Assembly (NCBI GenBank): GCA_017470325.1
Contig: JAFUES010000035.1
Span: 144,856-208,855 of the forward strand
Direction: 5' to 3'
From: Oscillospiraceae bacterium
Lineage (GTDB): Bacteria > Bacillota_A > Clostridia > Oscillospirales > Oscillospiraceae
Length of the DNA: 64,000 nucleotides
The notes beneath the pieces were generated by a model, which was not told the origin of the DNA, ran no database searches, and worked only from the letters and a program-made list of their open reading frames with translations. The position numbers and the translations under genes are program-made. This document shows, piece after piece, positions 9,007-15,862 of this stretch. Position 1 is the first letter of the stretch, and every line of letters starts with the position of its first letter.

Positions 9007-9029
9007 CTGCACCCCCTTGTGGGGTGCAG
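9007..9029 (+). promoter_or_regulatory. Hairpin/cruciform downstream of the VR
   Basis: CTGCACCCC and GGGGTGCAG form a perfect 9-bp stem with a 5-base loop, 24 bases after the end of the VR and just past the target stop codon. DGRs of Bordetella phage and others need a similar GC-rich hairpin at this place for efficient retrohoming. There is no T tract, so a terminator role is less likely. The avd ribosome binding site overlaps the right arm. Confidence 0.7.
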
Positions 9030-9043
9030 GGGAGGTATCAAGT

Positions 9044-9676
9044 ATGTCTGTTCTGAAAAGCAAACGGAAAGCGTCACAGTTTGAGGTTTTCCACCAACTG
9101 ACGAAGTTGAGGAAGGACATTACCGACTTGCTACTGCGGGATTTCGGTTACAGTTATGAAAAGTGTGACAAGAAACTGAAAAAGGCTTTCGGCGGCAGGA
9201 CGTATGACCAGTTGACCGAAGCTGAACGCCTGCGGTATGACCGTATGAAACAGAAATGGGAAGCGTTTGACGATTGGTTCATCTATGACCAGAGACAGGT
9301 CATTGTGGACTGTCTGCGGGAGATTACGAAGGAAGTCTATGTGGCAAACAGTATCTACCCTACCTGTATGGAAGAACTGATTGAGCGCAGGCTTCACCAG
9401 GACAATGCCATTGGACAGTGCTACAGACTGGTACAGGAACTTCAATACGCCATAGAAACGCTACCTGTAGACGTGAACACCTTTACCCAGTTTGGTAATG
9501 CAATTCAGACGGAGATTAACTTGATTAAGGGTTGGAGAAAGGCTGACAACAAATTCAAAGGGGCAATCTCTACGTCCGCTGCCAATTTCGCCAACGTCAA
9601 TAACAACGGTAATGCGAACTACAACAACGCTTCTAACTCTAATGGGGTGCGTCCCGATTTCGATAACCCGGTTTAA
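9044..9676 (+). CDS. avd: Avd-like DGR accessory protein with the template repeat in its 3' end
   Basis: ATG 9044 follows GGGGAGG with 8-base spacing. The 210-residue product is helical and basic (about residues 10-165) and fits the four-helix-bundle accessory variability determinant family, ending in the typical KGWRKxDNKF segment. Avd forms a pentamer that binds the reverse transcriptase and template RNA. The template repeat is translated in frame as the last 30 or so residues, giving an Asn-rich tail that copies the target sequence in unmutated form. It is longer than Bordetella Avd (about 128 residues) mainly because of this tail and a longer first helix pair. Confidence 0.82.
   Translation: MSVLKSKRKASQFEVFHQLTKLRKDITDLLLRDFGYSYEKCDKKLKKAFGGRTYDQLTEAERLRYDRMKQKWEAFDDWFIYDQRQVIVDCLREITKEVYVANSIYPTCMEELIERRLHQDNAIGQCYRLVQELQYAIETLPVDVNTFTQFGNAIQTEINLIKGWRKADNKFKGAISTSAANFANVNNNGNANYNNASNSNGVRPDFDNPV
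9574..9661 (+). repeat. DGR template repeat (TR)
   Basis: This 88-bp segment is the unmutated copy of the variable repeat. It holds 24 adenines, mostly as AAC/AAT codons, and 14 of these correspond to substituted bases in the VR. It lies inside the avd-like frame in the same codon phase as the VR in the target. It is transcribed toward the reverse transcriptase gene, with a 50-base spacer before it that may belong to the functional template RNA. Confidence 0.95.
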
Positions 9677-9726
9677 TAGCCACTTGAGCGTTCCGGGTAT
9701 AGAGAAAGGAGAGATTGTCCTTCCTT

Positions 9727-10926
9727 ATGGTAAATACTAAACACGACACTACTTCTTACGAGAACTGTAGTTATAAGCGTGAAATATTTGATAGCAACTT
9801 ACTCTATGAGAGTTTCCTACGTGCCAAACAAGGTAGTGATTGGAAACCGCAGGTGCAGCAATTTGAAATGACGTACCTACTGCACCTGGCAGAGATACAG
9901 AAAGAACTTGAGAGTGGTGAGGTTCATTTCCTCCCAAATACGGAGTTCACAATCCGTGAAAGGGGCAAGGTGAGACATATAACAGGCGAACAGATACGGG
10001 ACAGGGTAGCCAAACATGCACTGTGTGACGAGATATTGAGTCCCGCCGTAAGGAAGTACCTAATATATGACAATGGTGCAAGTCTCAAGGGCAAGGGTAT
10101 TGATTTCACCCGGAGAAGGTTGCTGACTCACCTGCGGAAGTTCTACCAGAAGAACCGTTCTAATGACGGGTACATACTGCTGATGGACTTTTCAAAATAC
10201 TATGACAATATACGCCATGACGTATTGATGGAACAGTTCAGAAAGTATGTGGATGATGAAGTGGCACTGAACTATCTTGCACAGGTGATAGACCGCTCCA
10301 AAGTGGACGTTTCGTACATGACGGTTGAAGAATACGCAGGGTGCATGGAGGAAGTCTTTAATTCTCTGGAATATGAGAAGGTGGACAGACGGCTTCTCAC
10401 AGGTGAGAAGTTCATGTACAAGCACCTAAACATTGGTGACCAGGTGGCGCAGGTTGCGGGTATCATGTATCCCATACCGATTGACAACTATATCAAGATT
10501 GTCAGAAGCGTCAAGTTCTACGGACGGTATATGGATGACTCCTACGTTATCCACGAAAGCAAAGAGTTTCTTGAGGACTTGCTTCAAGAGATTATCCGTA
10601 TCGCAAAGAGCATTGGTATCACCGTGAACACCCGTAAGACCCGGATATGCAAACTCTCAAGTATGTGGCGGTTCCTTCAAATACAGTATTCTCTTACCGA
10701 CACAGGAAGGGTGATACAGAAAATCAACCCAAAGCGTTTGACCTGTATGAGAAGAAAGATGAAGAAACTTGTCCACAAGCTATCCGAAAAGCAGTTTGAG
10801 GACTGGTATCAATCCTGGTTCTGCAATCATTACCGTGTTATGAGCAACCAACAGAGGGACAATCTCAATGCCCTCTACAAAGAATTAAAGGAGGTAAATT
10901 ATCATGTACACACTAAAACTGGCTGA
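9727..10926 (+). CDS. DGR reverse transcriptase
   Basis: About 399 residues from ATG 9727. A TTG at 9715 is an alternative; GGAG at 9708-9711 is rather far from the first start and rather close to the second. Motif A is LLMDFSKYYD (catalytic Asp near residue 154) and motif C is YMDD near residue 268. Domain 4 reads IGDQVAQ, the DGR-type (I/V/L)GxxxSQ variant in place of the retroviral QGxxxSP, with Ala for Ser. The enzyme copies TR RNA into cDNA with errors at adenines and feeds it into the VR. Position after Avd/TR and its motif set separate it from group II intron and retron enzymes. Confidence 0.93.
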   Translation: MVNTKHDTTSYENCSYKREIFDSNLLYESFLRAKQGSDWKPQVQQFEMTYLLHLAEIQKELESGEVHFLPNTEFTIRERGKVRHITGEQIRDRVAKHALCDEILSPAVRKYLIYDNGASLKGKGIDFTRRRLLTHLRKFYQKNRSNDGYILLMDFSKYYDNIRHDVLMEQFRKYVDDEVALNYLAQVIDRSKVDVSYMTVEEYAGCMEEVFNSLEYEKVDRRLLTGEKFMYKHLNIGDQVAQVAGIMYPIPIDNYIKIVRSVKFYGRYMDDSYVIHESKEFLEDLLQEIIRIAKSIGITVNTRKTRICKLSSMWRFLQIQYSLTDTGRVIQKINPKRLTCMRRKMKKLVHKLSEKQFEDWYQSWFCNHYRVMSNQQRDNLNALYKELKEVNYHVHTKTG

Positions 10927-11209
10927 CGGTACGCAGATTAAAAATCTGGGTATGAACGGCAACAACCTTGTCAGTAAAAACAAGGTGGATGAAAGTTTGT
11001 TTGAGGACAATCTTTCCACCGTGACCATTACTGGTGAGGGAGAAACTACCGTCCTGCACAACGCTATGTTCACAGGACAGCAGGAGTTTGATGACGGGTG
11101 GTATTTCAGCTTTGCGGAAATTCCCCCGCAGGAGCAGGTAAACATTGCTGTCAACGGCAAGATTGAGTACCTTGCCATGATGACAGACGTAGACTTGGAG
11201 GAGGTATAA
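10904..11209 (+). CDS. Small phage protein of unknown function
   Basis: A 101-residue acidic protein from ATG 10904 with AAAGGAGG upstream. It overlaps the end of the reverse transcriptase gene by 23 bases, so the two are probably translationally coupled. It is beta-rich (YTLKLADGTQI start) and lacks membrane segments or Cys. It lies between the DGR and an XkdX-like gene, so a tail-associated role is possible, but no family was recognised. Confidence 0.55.
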   Translation: MYTLKLADGTQIKNLGMNGNNLVSKNKVDESLFEDNLSTVTITGEGETTVLHNAMFTGQQEFDDGWYFSFAEIPPQEQVNIAVNGKIEYLAMMTDVDLEEV

Positions 11210-11213
11210 GACA

Positions 11214-11387
11214 ATGGCTGAACTTACTCATAGCAAGAAGTTTGATACTGTCAAACGCTACTACCATGCAGGAGTCTGGACAAAGAAGATGGTCTGGAAC
11301 GCAGTAGGCAGATGGATTACCGCAGAGGAATACCAGGAGATTACCGGGGAGCCGTATGTGGTGGAGGACGAAGTAACGGAGGGTTAA
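11214..11387 (+). CDS. xkdX: XkdX family phage protein
   Basis: ATG 11214 to TAA 11387 encodes 57 residues, with GGAGG upstream in the end of the preceding gene. The product has the XkdX signature: KRYYxxGVWTKKMVWNAVGRWITAEEYQEITGE. This short family (PBSX XkdX) is found near the fibre and lysis genes of many Firmicutes prophages; its molecular role is not known. Confidence 0.82.
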   Translation: MAELTHSKKFDTVKRYYHAGVWTKKMVWNAVGRWITAEEYQEITGEPYVVEDEVTEG

Positions 11388-11391
11388 GACA

Positions 11392-11691
11392 ATGGTAATA
11401 GATGTCCCTATTCTCATTTCTGCATTGTCTTTGTTGGTTGCTATCATAGTGGCTATCACAAGCATACGCAGTAGGAACGCTTCTACCGATAAGCAGGAAG
11501 CGTCCCAGATAACAACCCTCATAGTCAAGTTGGAGAATATCGCAGACGGCGTAAATGAGATTAAGTCTGATATGCGTAATGTAAAGAACGATGTTCAAGA
11601 CTTGAGGGACAGGCTTATCATTGTGGAACAGTCTACGAAGTCCGCACACCATAGGTTGGATGGTCTGGAAGGAAAACGAGTAGACGATTAA
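11392..11691 (+). CDS. Membrane-anchored coiled-coil protein (XhlA/holin-accessory-like)
   Basis: A 99-residue protein from ATG 11392. It has one strong hydrophobic segment at residues 4-24 followed by a polar, heptad-like helix with alternating Ile/Leu and Lys/Asp/Glu. This layout matches holin-accessory proteins of the XhlA type placed just before holin genes, although XhlA normally carries its membrane segment at the C-terminus. A lysis-related role is inferred from position. Confidence 0.5.
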   Translation: MVIDVPILISALSLLVAIIVAITSIRSRNASTDKQEASQITTLIVKLENIADGVNEIKSDMRNVKNDVQDLRDRLIIVEQSTKSAHHRLDGLEGKRVDD

Positions 11692-11735
11692 GTAACAACA
11701 TAAACCGCAGAGGTAAAGACCTTTGCAAGTCCAAT

Positions 11736-11773
11736 GGGGCTATGGCGCACTGCGCTGTAGCCCCTTCATTTTT
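11736..11773 (+). terminator. Rho-independent terminator inside the late operon
   Basis: GGGGCTA and TAGCCCC form the base of a stem that continues through TGGCGCA/TGCGCTG with two wobble pairs, giving about 13-14 bp around a tiny loop, followed by TTCATTTTT. It lies in the 97-base gap before the holin gene and could lower transcription of the lysis cassette relative to tail genes. Confidence 0.7.
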
Positions 11774-11788
11774 AAGGAGGTAAAGAAA

Positions 11789-12052
11789 ATGATTAACTGG
11801 AAAGTCCGTATTAAGAACAAGAATTTTTGGGTTGCCCTTATCCCTGCTCTGCTGCTTCTGGTACAGGTAGTAGCCGCCGTCTTTGGCTACACCCTTGACC
11901 TGGGTGAACTGGGTAACAAGCTGCTTGCCGTGGTAAACGCTGTGTTTGCCGTGCTGTCCATTCTGGGTATCGTCACTGACCCCACTACCCAGGGTGTTGC
12001 TGACTCCAACCTGGCACTGACCTACGATGAACCGAAGAAGAAAGGAGAGTAA
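11789..12052 (+). CDS. Phage holin, phi-LC3 type
   Basis: ATG 11789 follows TAAGGAGG with good spacing. The 87-residue product begins INWKVRIKNKNFW and has two hydrophobic segments (about 13-33 and 44-62). It ends with the family hallmark DPTTQGVxDSxxALTYxxP and a Lys-rich tail. This is the phi LC3 / Phage_holin_1 family, which makes membrane holes that release the endolysin. It sits just upstream of the lysin, as expected. Confidence 0.92.
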   Translation: MINWKVRIKNKNFWVALIPALLLLVQVVAAVFGYTLDLGELGNKLLAVVNAVFAVLSILGIVTDPTTQGVADSNLALTYDEPKKKGE

Positions 12053-12057
12053 CCACA

Positions 12058-12159
12058 ATGGATGACAAGAAGATTTTTGATGATATTGAAACCCGTGAGG
12101 GCGAAGTTTTCACAGAGGAAACCGTTGACGAACTGACTAACGGGAAAGGAGAAGAATAA
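12058..12159 (+). CDS. 33-residue acidic phage peptide
   Basis: ATG 12058 to TAA 12159 encodes a very acidic 33-residue peptide (MDDKKIFDDIETREG...). AAAGGAGAG lies upstream at the end of the holin gene. Its stop overlaps the endolysin start in TAATG, which implies translational coupling. No known family; it may be a lysis-timing factor or only a coupling leader. Confidence 0.5.
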   Translation: MDDKKIFDDIETREGEVFTEETVDELTNGKGEE

Positions 12160-13676
12160 TGGGATATACAAATAGCCCTATGGTGGCATATACAAAGTTG
12201 AGTCCTAACCACTCTGGACAGAGGAAGCACAGCATTGACCGTATCACTCCGCACTGCGTGGTAGGTCAGTGCAGTGTTGAAACCCTGGGTAATATCTTCT
12301 ACCCCACTTCCCGGCAGGCTTCTTGTCAGTACGGCATTGGTGCTGACGGACGTGTGGGTATGTATGTGGAGGAAAAGAACCGTTCTTGGTGTACGTCCTC
12401 CAATGAGAATGACCAGAGGGCTATCACTATTGAGTGTGCTTCTGACACCACACACCCTTATGCTTTCAAGGATATTGTCTACCAGACGCTTATCAAGCTG
12501 TGTGTAGACATTTGCAAGCGTAACGGGAAGAATAAGCTGCTGTGGCTTGGTGACAAGAATAAGACCCTGGCTTATGAACCGAAGGACGGGGAAATGGTGC
12601 TGACTGTTCATAGGTGGTATGCCAACAAGTCCTGTCCCGGTGATTGGATGTACGCCCGTATGGGTGACCTTGCAGCGAAGGTTACCGCACAGCTTGGCGG
12701 GACTACTCCCGTGACAGAGGAAAAGCCCCAGACCGTTACTCCCGTTGCCACTTCTACCAGTGACAATGAAAAAACTATCTGGGACTTCCTCAAGGGAAAA
12801 GGGCTGAATGATTTTGCTGTGGCGGGTATCATGGGTAACCTGTATGCTGAAAGCGGTCTGCGTCCTAACAACTTGCAGAATACCTATGAAAAGAAACTGG
12901 GTATGACCGATGACCAGTACACGGCGGCGGTTGACAAGGGAACCTATGGGAACTTTGTTAAGGACAGTGCCGGGTATGGTCTGGCACAGTGGACGTATTG
13001 GAGCCGTAAGCAGGCACTTCTTGAGTTTGCAAAGGCGGCGGGCAAGTCCATTGGTGACCTGGCTATGCAGCTTGACTTCCTGTGGAAAGAGTTGCAGACC
13101 TACACAGGTACTATGAAACTGCTGAAAGCTGCGGAGTCTGTCAAGGCTGCGTCCAACGCTATTCTGACTGGCTATGAAAAACCTGCTGACCAGGGAACGT
13201 CTGTCCAGAATAAGCGGGCGGGGTATGGTGTAACCTACTATGATAAATACGCAGGAAAAACTACCACAACTCCTTCCGCTTCTGGTACACTGTACAGGGT
13301 ACAGGTAGGTGCTTTCTCCAAAAAGGAGAACGCTGATAAGCAGCTTGCCGCAGTACAGGCGAAGGGCTTTGACTCCTTTATCACGAAGGTAGGCAATCTG
13401 TACAAGGTACAGGTGGGAGCCTACAGTGTGAAGTCCAATGCGGACGCACAGTTGAACCGTCTGAAAGCTGCCGGGTTCTCTGACGCTTTTATTACCACGG
13501 CGGGCGCAGGAACAGTGGTAGCCACTACTCCTGCCGCTACAAAGACCGTAGAGGAACTTGCCCGTGAGGTTATCGCAGGCAAGTGGGGCAACGGTGATGA
13601 CCGCAAGAAAGCACTGACAGACGCAGGATATGACTACTCTGCCGTACAGCAGGCAGTCAATAGTATTCTGGCGTAA
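12159..13676 (+). CDS. Phage endolysin: amidase, lysozyme-like, SPOR and CW_7 domains
   Basis: A 505-residue protein. Residues 1-185 form an N-acetylmuramoyl-L-alanine amidase (Amidase_2/PGRP type) with ITPHCVVGQ and the VHRWYANKSCPGDW ending that supplies zinc ligands. Residues about 205-355 match the phage tail lysozyme-like domain (IMGNLYAESGL, GYGLAQWTYWSRKQ). Residues about 375-445 are a SPOR domain with paired LYRVQVGAF and LYKVQVGAY repeats that bind denuded glycan. The last 40 residues (AREVIAGKWGNGDDRKKAL) are a CW_7 cell-wall-binding repeat. It is the last phage gene before the host junction and would act outside the membrane after holin opening. Confidence 0.9.
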   Translation: MGYTNSPMVAYTKLSPNHSGQRKHSIDRITPHCVVGQCSVETLGNIFYPTSRQASCQYGIGADGRVGMYVEEKNRSWCTSSNENDQRAITIECASDTTHPYAFKDIVYQTLIKLCVDICKRNGKNKLLWLGDKNKTLAYEPKDGEMVLTVHRWYANKSCPGDWMYARMGDLAAKVTAQLGGTTPVTEEKPQTVTPVATSTSDNEKTIWDFLKGKGLNDFAVAGIMGNLYAESGLRPNNLQNTYEKKLGMTDDQYTAAVDKGTYGNFVKDSAGYGLAQWTYWSRKQALLEFAKAAGKSIGDLAMQLDFLWKELQTYTGTMKLLKAAESVKAASNAILTGYEKPADQGTSVQNKRAGYGVTYYDKYAGKTTTTPSASGTLYRVQVGAFSKKENADKQLAAVQAKGFDSFITKVGNLYKVQVGAYSVKSNADAQLNRLKAAGFSDAFITTAGAGTVVATTPAATKTVEELAREVIAGKWGNGDDRKKALTDAGYDYSAVQQAVNSILA

Positions 13677-13765
13677 ACTTGCGCCACTGGTGGGGCTTGA
13701 ACTCCCGGTGAATGGTGTGAACCACTACGCAACCGTGGATTGTCGGATTTGTCCCCACAACTGGT
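13677..13765 (+). other. Prophage-chromosome junction (candidate attachment site region)
   Basis: This 90-base stretch lies between the endolysin stop and the first host codons of the broken permease gene. It is neither phage coding sequence nor a recognisable part of the permease. It contains several imperfect short dyads (CCACTGGTGG, AACCAC...GTGG), as expected of a recombinase attachment site. The core cannot be defined because the other prophage end and the integrase lie outside the window. Confidence 0.5.
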
Positions 13766-14176
13766 TTTCAGGAAACCCACAATGATGCCCCAGACGGCGC
13801 CGGCAGCCATGGCGGCCAGGAAGCACAGAAGGATCAAGATGGGTTTGGGCAGATTGCCCAGCAGGATACCCACCACCGCGGCGGCCATGGAGCCCACCAC
13901 AAACTGGCCTTCGGCGCCGATGTTGAAGACGCCGGTTTTGAAAGAGAAGGCTACCGACAGACCAACCACGATATAAGGGATCGCGTAGACGATCACATAA
14001 GAGAAGCCCTTCAGACTGGTAACACTGGAAATCAGCCTGCCATAGGCTTCACCCACGGACAGGCCCATGACCGCAAGAAAGATAGCACCCACCAAAAAGC
14101 CCAGGATGATGGACAACAGGATGTGGATAAAACGGTTTTCCGAAATCACATCCAGAAAGTCTTTTTTCTTTGTCAT
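13766..14176 (-). pseudogene. Nucleoside ABC transporter permease 1, truncated by the prophage
   Basis: The gene starts at ATG 14176, overlapping the ATPase stop by 4 bases, and keeps 137 codons with membrane segments at about residues 18-38, 58-78, 92-108 and 112-134. It carries the KTGVFNIGAEGQ motif of BMP-linked permeases (YufP/NupP-like). After GFLK the sequence leaves the family and runs about 43 further codons into junction DNA to a stop at 13634-13636. The full family length is about 350-370 residues, so more than half the protein is missing here. The remainder and the second permease should lie beyond the left end of the prophage. Confidence 0.8.
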
Positions 14177-15711
14177 GCCTTCTCACCTCCCGCCATCAGC
14201 AGGCCCAGATCGTTCTCGTTGGCCTCCTTGCCGGGGATGGCGGCCACGATCTGCCCGTCGAAAATCACGTCGATAATATCGGAGAGACTCATGATCTCGT
14301 CCAGCTCAAAGGATACCAGCAGCACGGCCTTGCCCTTGTTGCGCTGGTCCACGATGTACTTGTGCACATACTCGATGGCGCCCACGTCCAGACCACGGGT
14401 GGGATTGACGGCGATGAGCAGGTCCTTGTCGTTCTGCACCTCGCGGGCGATGATGACCTTCTGCTGGTTGCCGCCGGAGAGGGTGCCTGCCGGGCGCTTC
14501 TCGCTTTGCTTGGGACGGATATCGTACTGCTCGATGGACTCGGTGGCGTGAGCAAAGATGGGATCCCGCTGCAGCACGCTCTTTTTGGAGTAGGGTTCGT
14601 CTCCGTAGTTCTGGAGGATCAGGTTGTCCTCGATGGAGAAGTCCAGCACCAGGCCGTGCTTCTGCCGGTCGGCGGGGATGGAGGAAACGCCATGCTCAAA
14701 ACCGAAGAGAGGGGGTTTGTTAAACACGTCTACGCCGTTGACCAGCACCTGACCGGAGACGCCCTTGCGCAGGCCGGTGATGACCTCCACCAATTCGGTC
14801 TGACCGTTGCCGTCGATGCCGGCGATGCCCACGATCTCACCCCGGCGCACCTGCAGATTCAGACCCTTGACGATCTCGATATCCCGGTAATCCTTGCAGT
14901 GCAGATCCTTCACGTCCAGCACCACCTCGCCGGGCTCCTGCTCGGGCTTGTCCACCTTGAAGGTGACGTTGCGGCCCACCATCATGCTGGCCAGACCGTT
15001 CTCGTCCACTTCGTCCACATCCACGGTGCCGATGTACTTGCCCATGCGGATGATGGTGCAATAGTCGGCGGACTCCTTAATCTCCTTGAGCTTATGGGTA
15101 ATGATGATGATGCTCTTGCCGTCCTTGACCAGGTTGTGCATGATAGCGATCAGCTCGGTGATTTCCTGAGGGGTCAGGGAGGAGGTGGGCTCGTCCAGGA
15201 TCAGGATATCCGCGCCGCGGTAGAGGGCCTTCAGGATCTCCACACGCTGCTGCATGCCTACGGAGATGTCCTCGATTTTGGCGTCCGGGTCGATGGACAG
15301 GCCGTAGCGCTCAGAGATTTCCACCACGTTCTTGCGGGCGGTGGCCATATCCAGCTTGGGACCCTTGGTCGGCTCAGTGCCCAGGACGATGTTTTCCGTC
15401 ACGGTAAAGGGCTGGACCAGCATGAAGTGCTGATGGACCATACCGATACCGGCATCAATGGCGTCGCGGGGATTGTTCATCTCGATTTTCTTGCCGTTGA
15501 CCAGAATGTCACCGGAGGTGGGTTTGAGCAGGCCGTAAAGCTGATTCATCAGCGTGGACTTGCCGGCGCCGTTTTCACCCAGGATCGCGTGGATCTCGCC
15601 TTTGTGGACGGTGAGGTTGATCCCGTCGTTGGCTACAAAATCGCCAAATTTCTTGACGATGTTGCGCATCTCAATGACGGGGGTATTCAGGTCCACATAT
15701 TCTTTTGCCAA
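14173..15711 (-). CDS. Nucleoside/BMP-type ABC transporter ATP-binding protein (double ATPase)
   Basis: About 512 residues with two ABC domains. The first has Walker A GENGAGKS and the second is degenerate at Walker A (GIDGNGQTE) with signature LSGGNQQK, the usual pattern of the sugar/nucleoside Mgl/Yuf-type ATPase. A TTG start at 15711 is preferred because AGGGGG lies 8-9 bases upstream; ATG 15747 gives 12 more residues but has no ribosome binding site. It would energise uptake of purine nucleosides with the lipoprotein and the two permeases. With the permease cut by the prophage, the complex is probably inactive in the lysogen. Confidence 0.88.
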   Translation of the reverse strand: MAKEYVDLNTPVIEMRNIVKKFGDFVANDGINLTVHKGEIHAILGENGAGKSTLMNQLYGLLKPTSGDILVNGKKIEMNNPRDAIDAGIGMVHQHFMLVQPFTVTENIVLGTEPTKGPKLDMATARKNVVEISERYGLSIDPDAKIEDISVGMQQRVEILKALYRGADILILDEPTSSLTPQEITELIAIMHNLVKDGKSIIIITHKLKEIKESADYCTIIRMGKYIGTVDVDEVDENGLASMMVGRNVTFKVDKPEQEPGEVVLDVKDLHCKDYRDIEIVKGLNLQVRRGEIVGIAGIDGNGQTELVEVITGLRKGVSGQVLVNGVDVFNKPPLFGFEHGVSSIPADRQKHGLVLDFSIEDNLILQNYGDEPYSKKSVLQRDPIFAHATESIEQYDIRPKQSEKRPAGTLSGGNQQKVIIAREVQNDKDLLIAVNPTRGLDVGAIEYVHKYIVDQRNKGKAVLLVSFELDEIMSLSDIIDVIFDGQIVAAIPGKEANENDLGLLMAGGEKA

Positions 15712-15814
15712 AATAGATCGCCCCCTGTTATGCGTTTTTGCGTTCATTCAACATAAGTGTATTTATTTTATCATAAAGCGAAACGTATTTCTACTGCCTT
15801 TTCGCAGAAATAAT

Positions 15815-15846
15815 AAAAAAGGACACTGCCCCTGGGGGCAGTGTCC
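15815..15846 (-). terminator. Terminator after the BMP lipoprotein gene
   Basis: GGACACTGCCC and GGGCAGTGTCC pair perfectly (11-12 bp) and are followed on the minus strand by TTTTTTATT. It sits 16 bases after the lipoprotein stop and before the ATPase gene. It probably makes the binding protein more abundant than the other transporter subunits by partial read-through. Confidence 0.85.
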
Positions 15847-15862
15847 GGAGAATCGAAGAGAA

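Noticed and set aside
9001..9030. VR-downstream hairpin as a terminator
   Set aside because: No T tract follows, and avd and the reverse transcriptase would need read-through; a DGR homing hairpin fits better.
13680..13760. tRNA-like sequence on the minus strand at the phage end
   Set aside because: A T-loop-like GTTCAAG is present, but its stem has two mismatches and no acceptor or anticodon arm could be built.
14170..15756. A 528-codon plus-strand frame opposite the ABC ATPase
   Set aside because: The minus strand carries full Walker and signature motifs; this frame is an antisense shadow.
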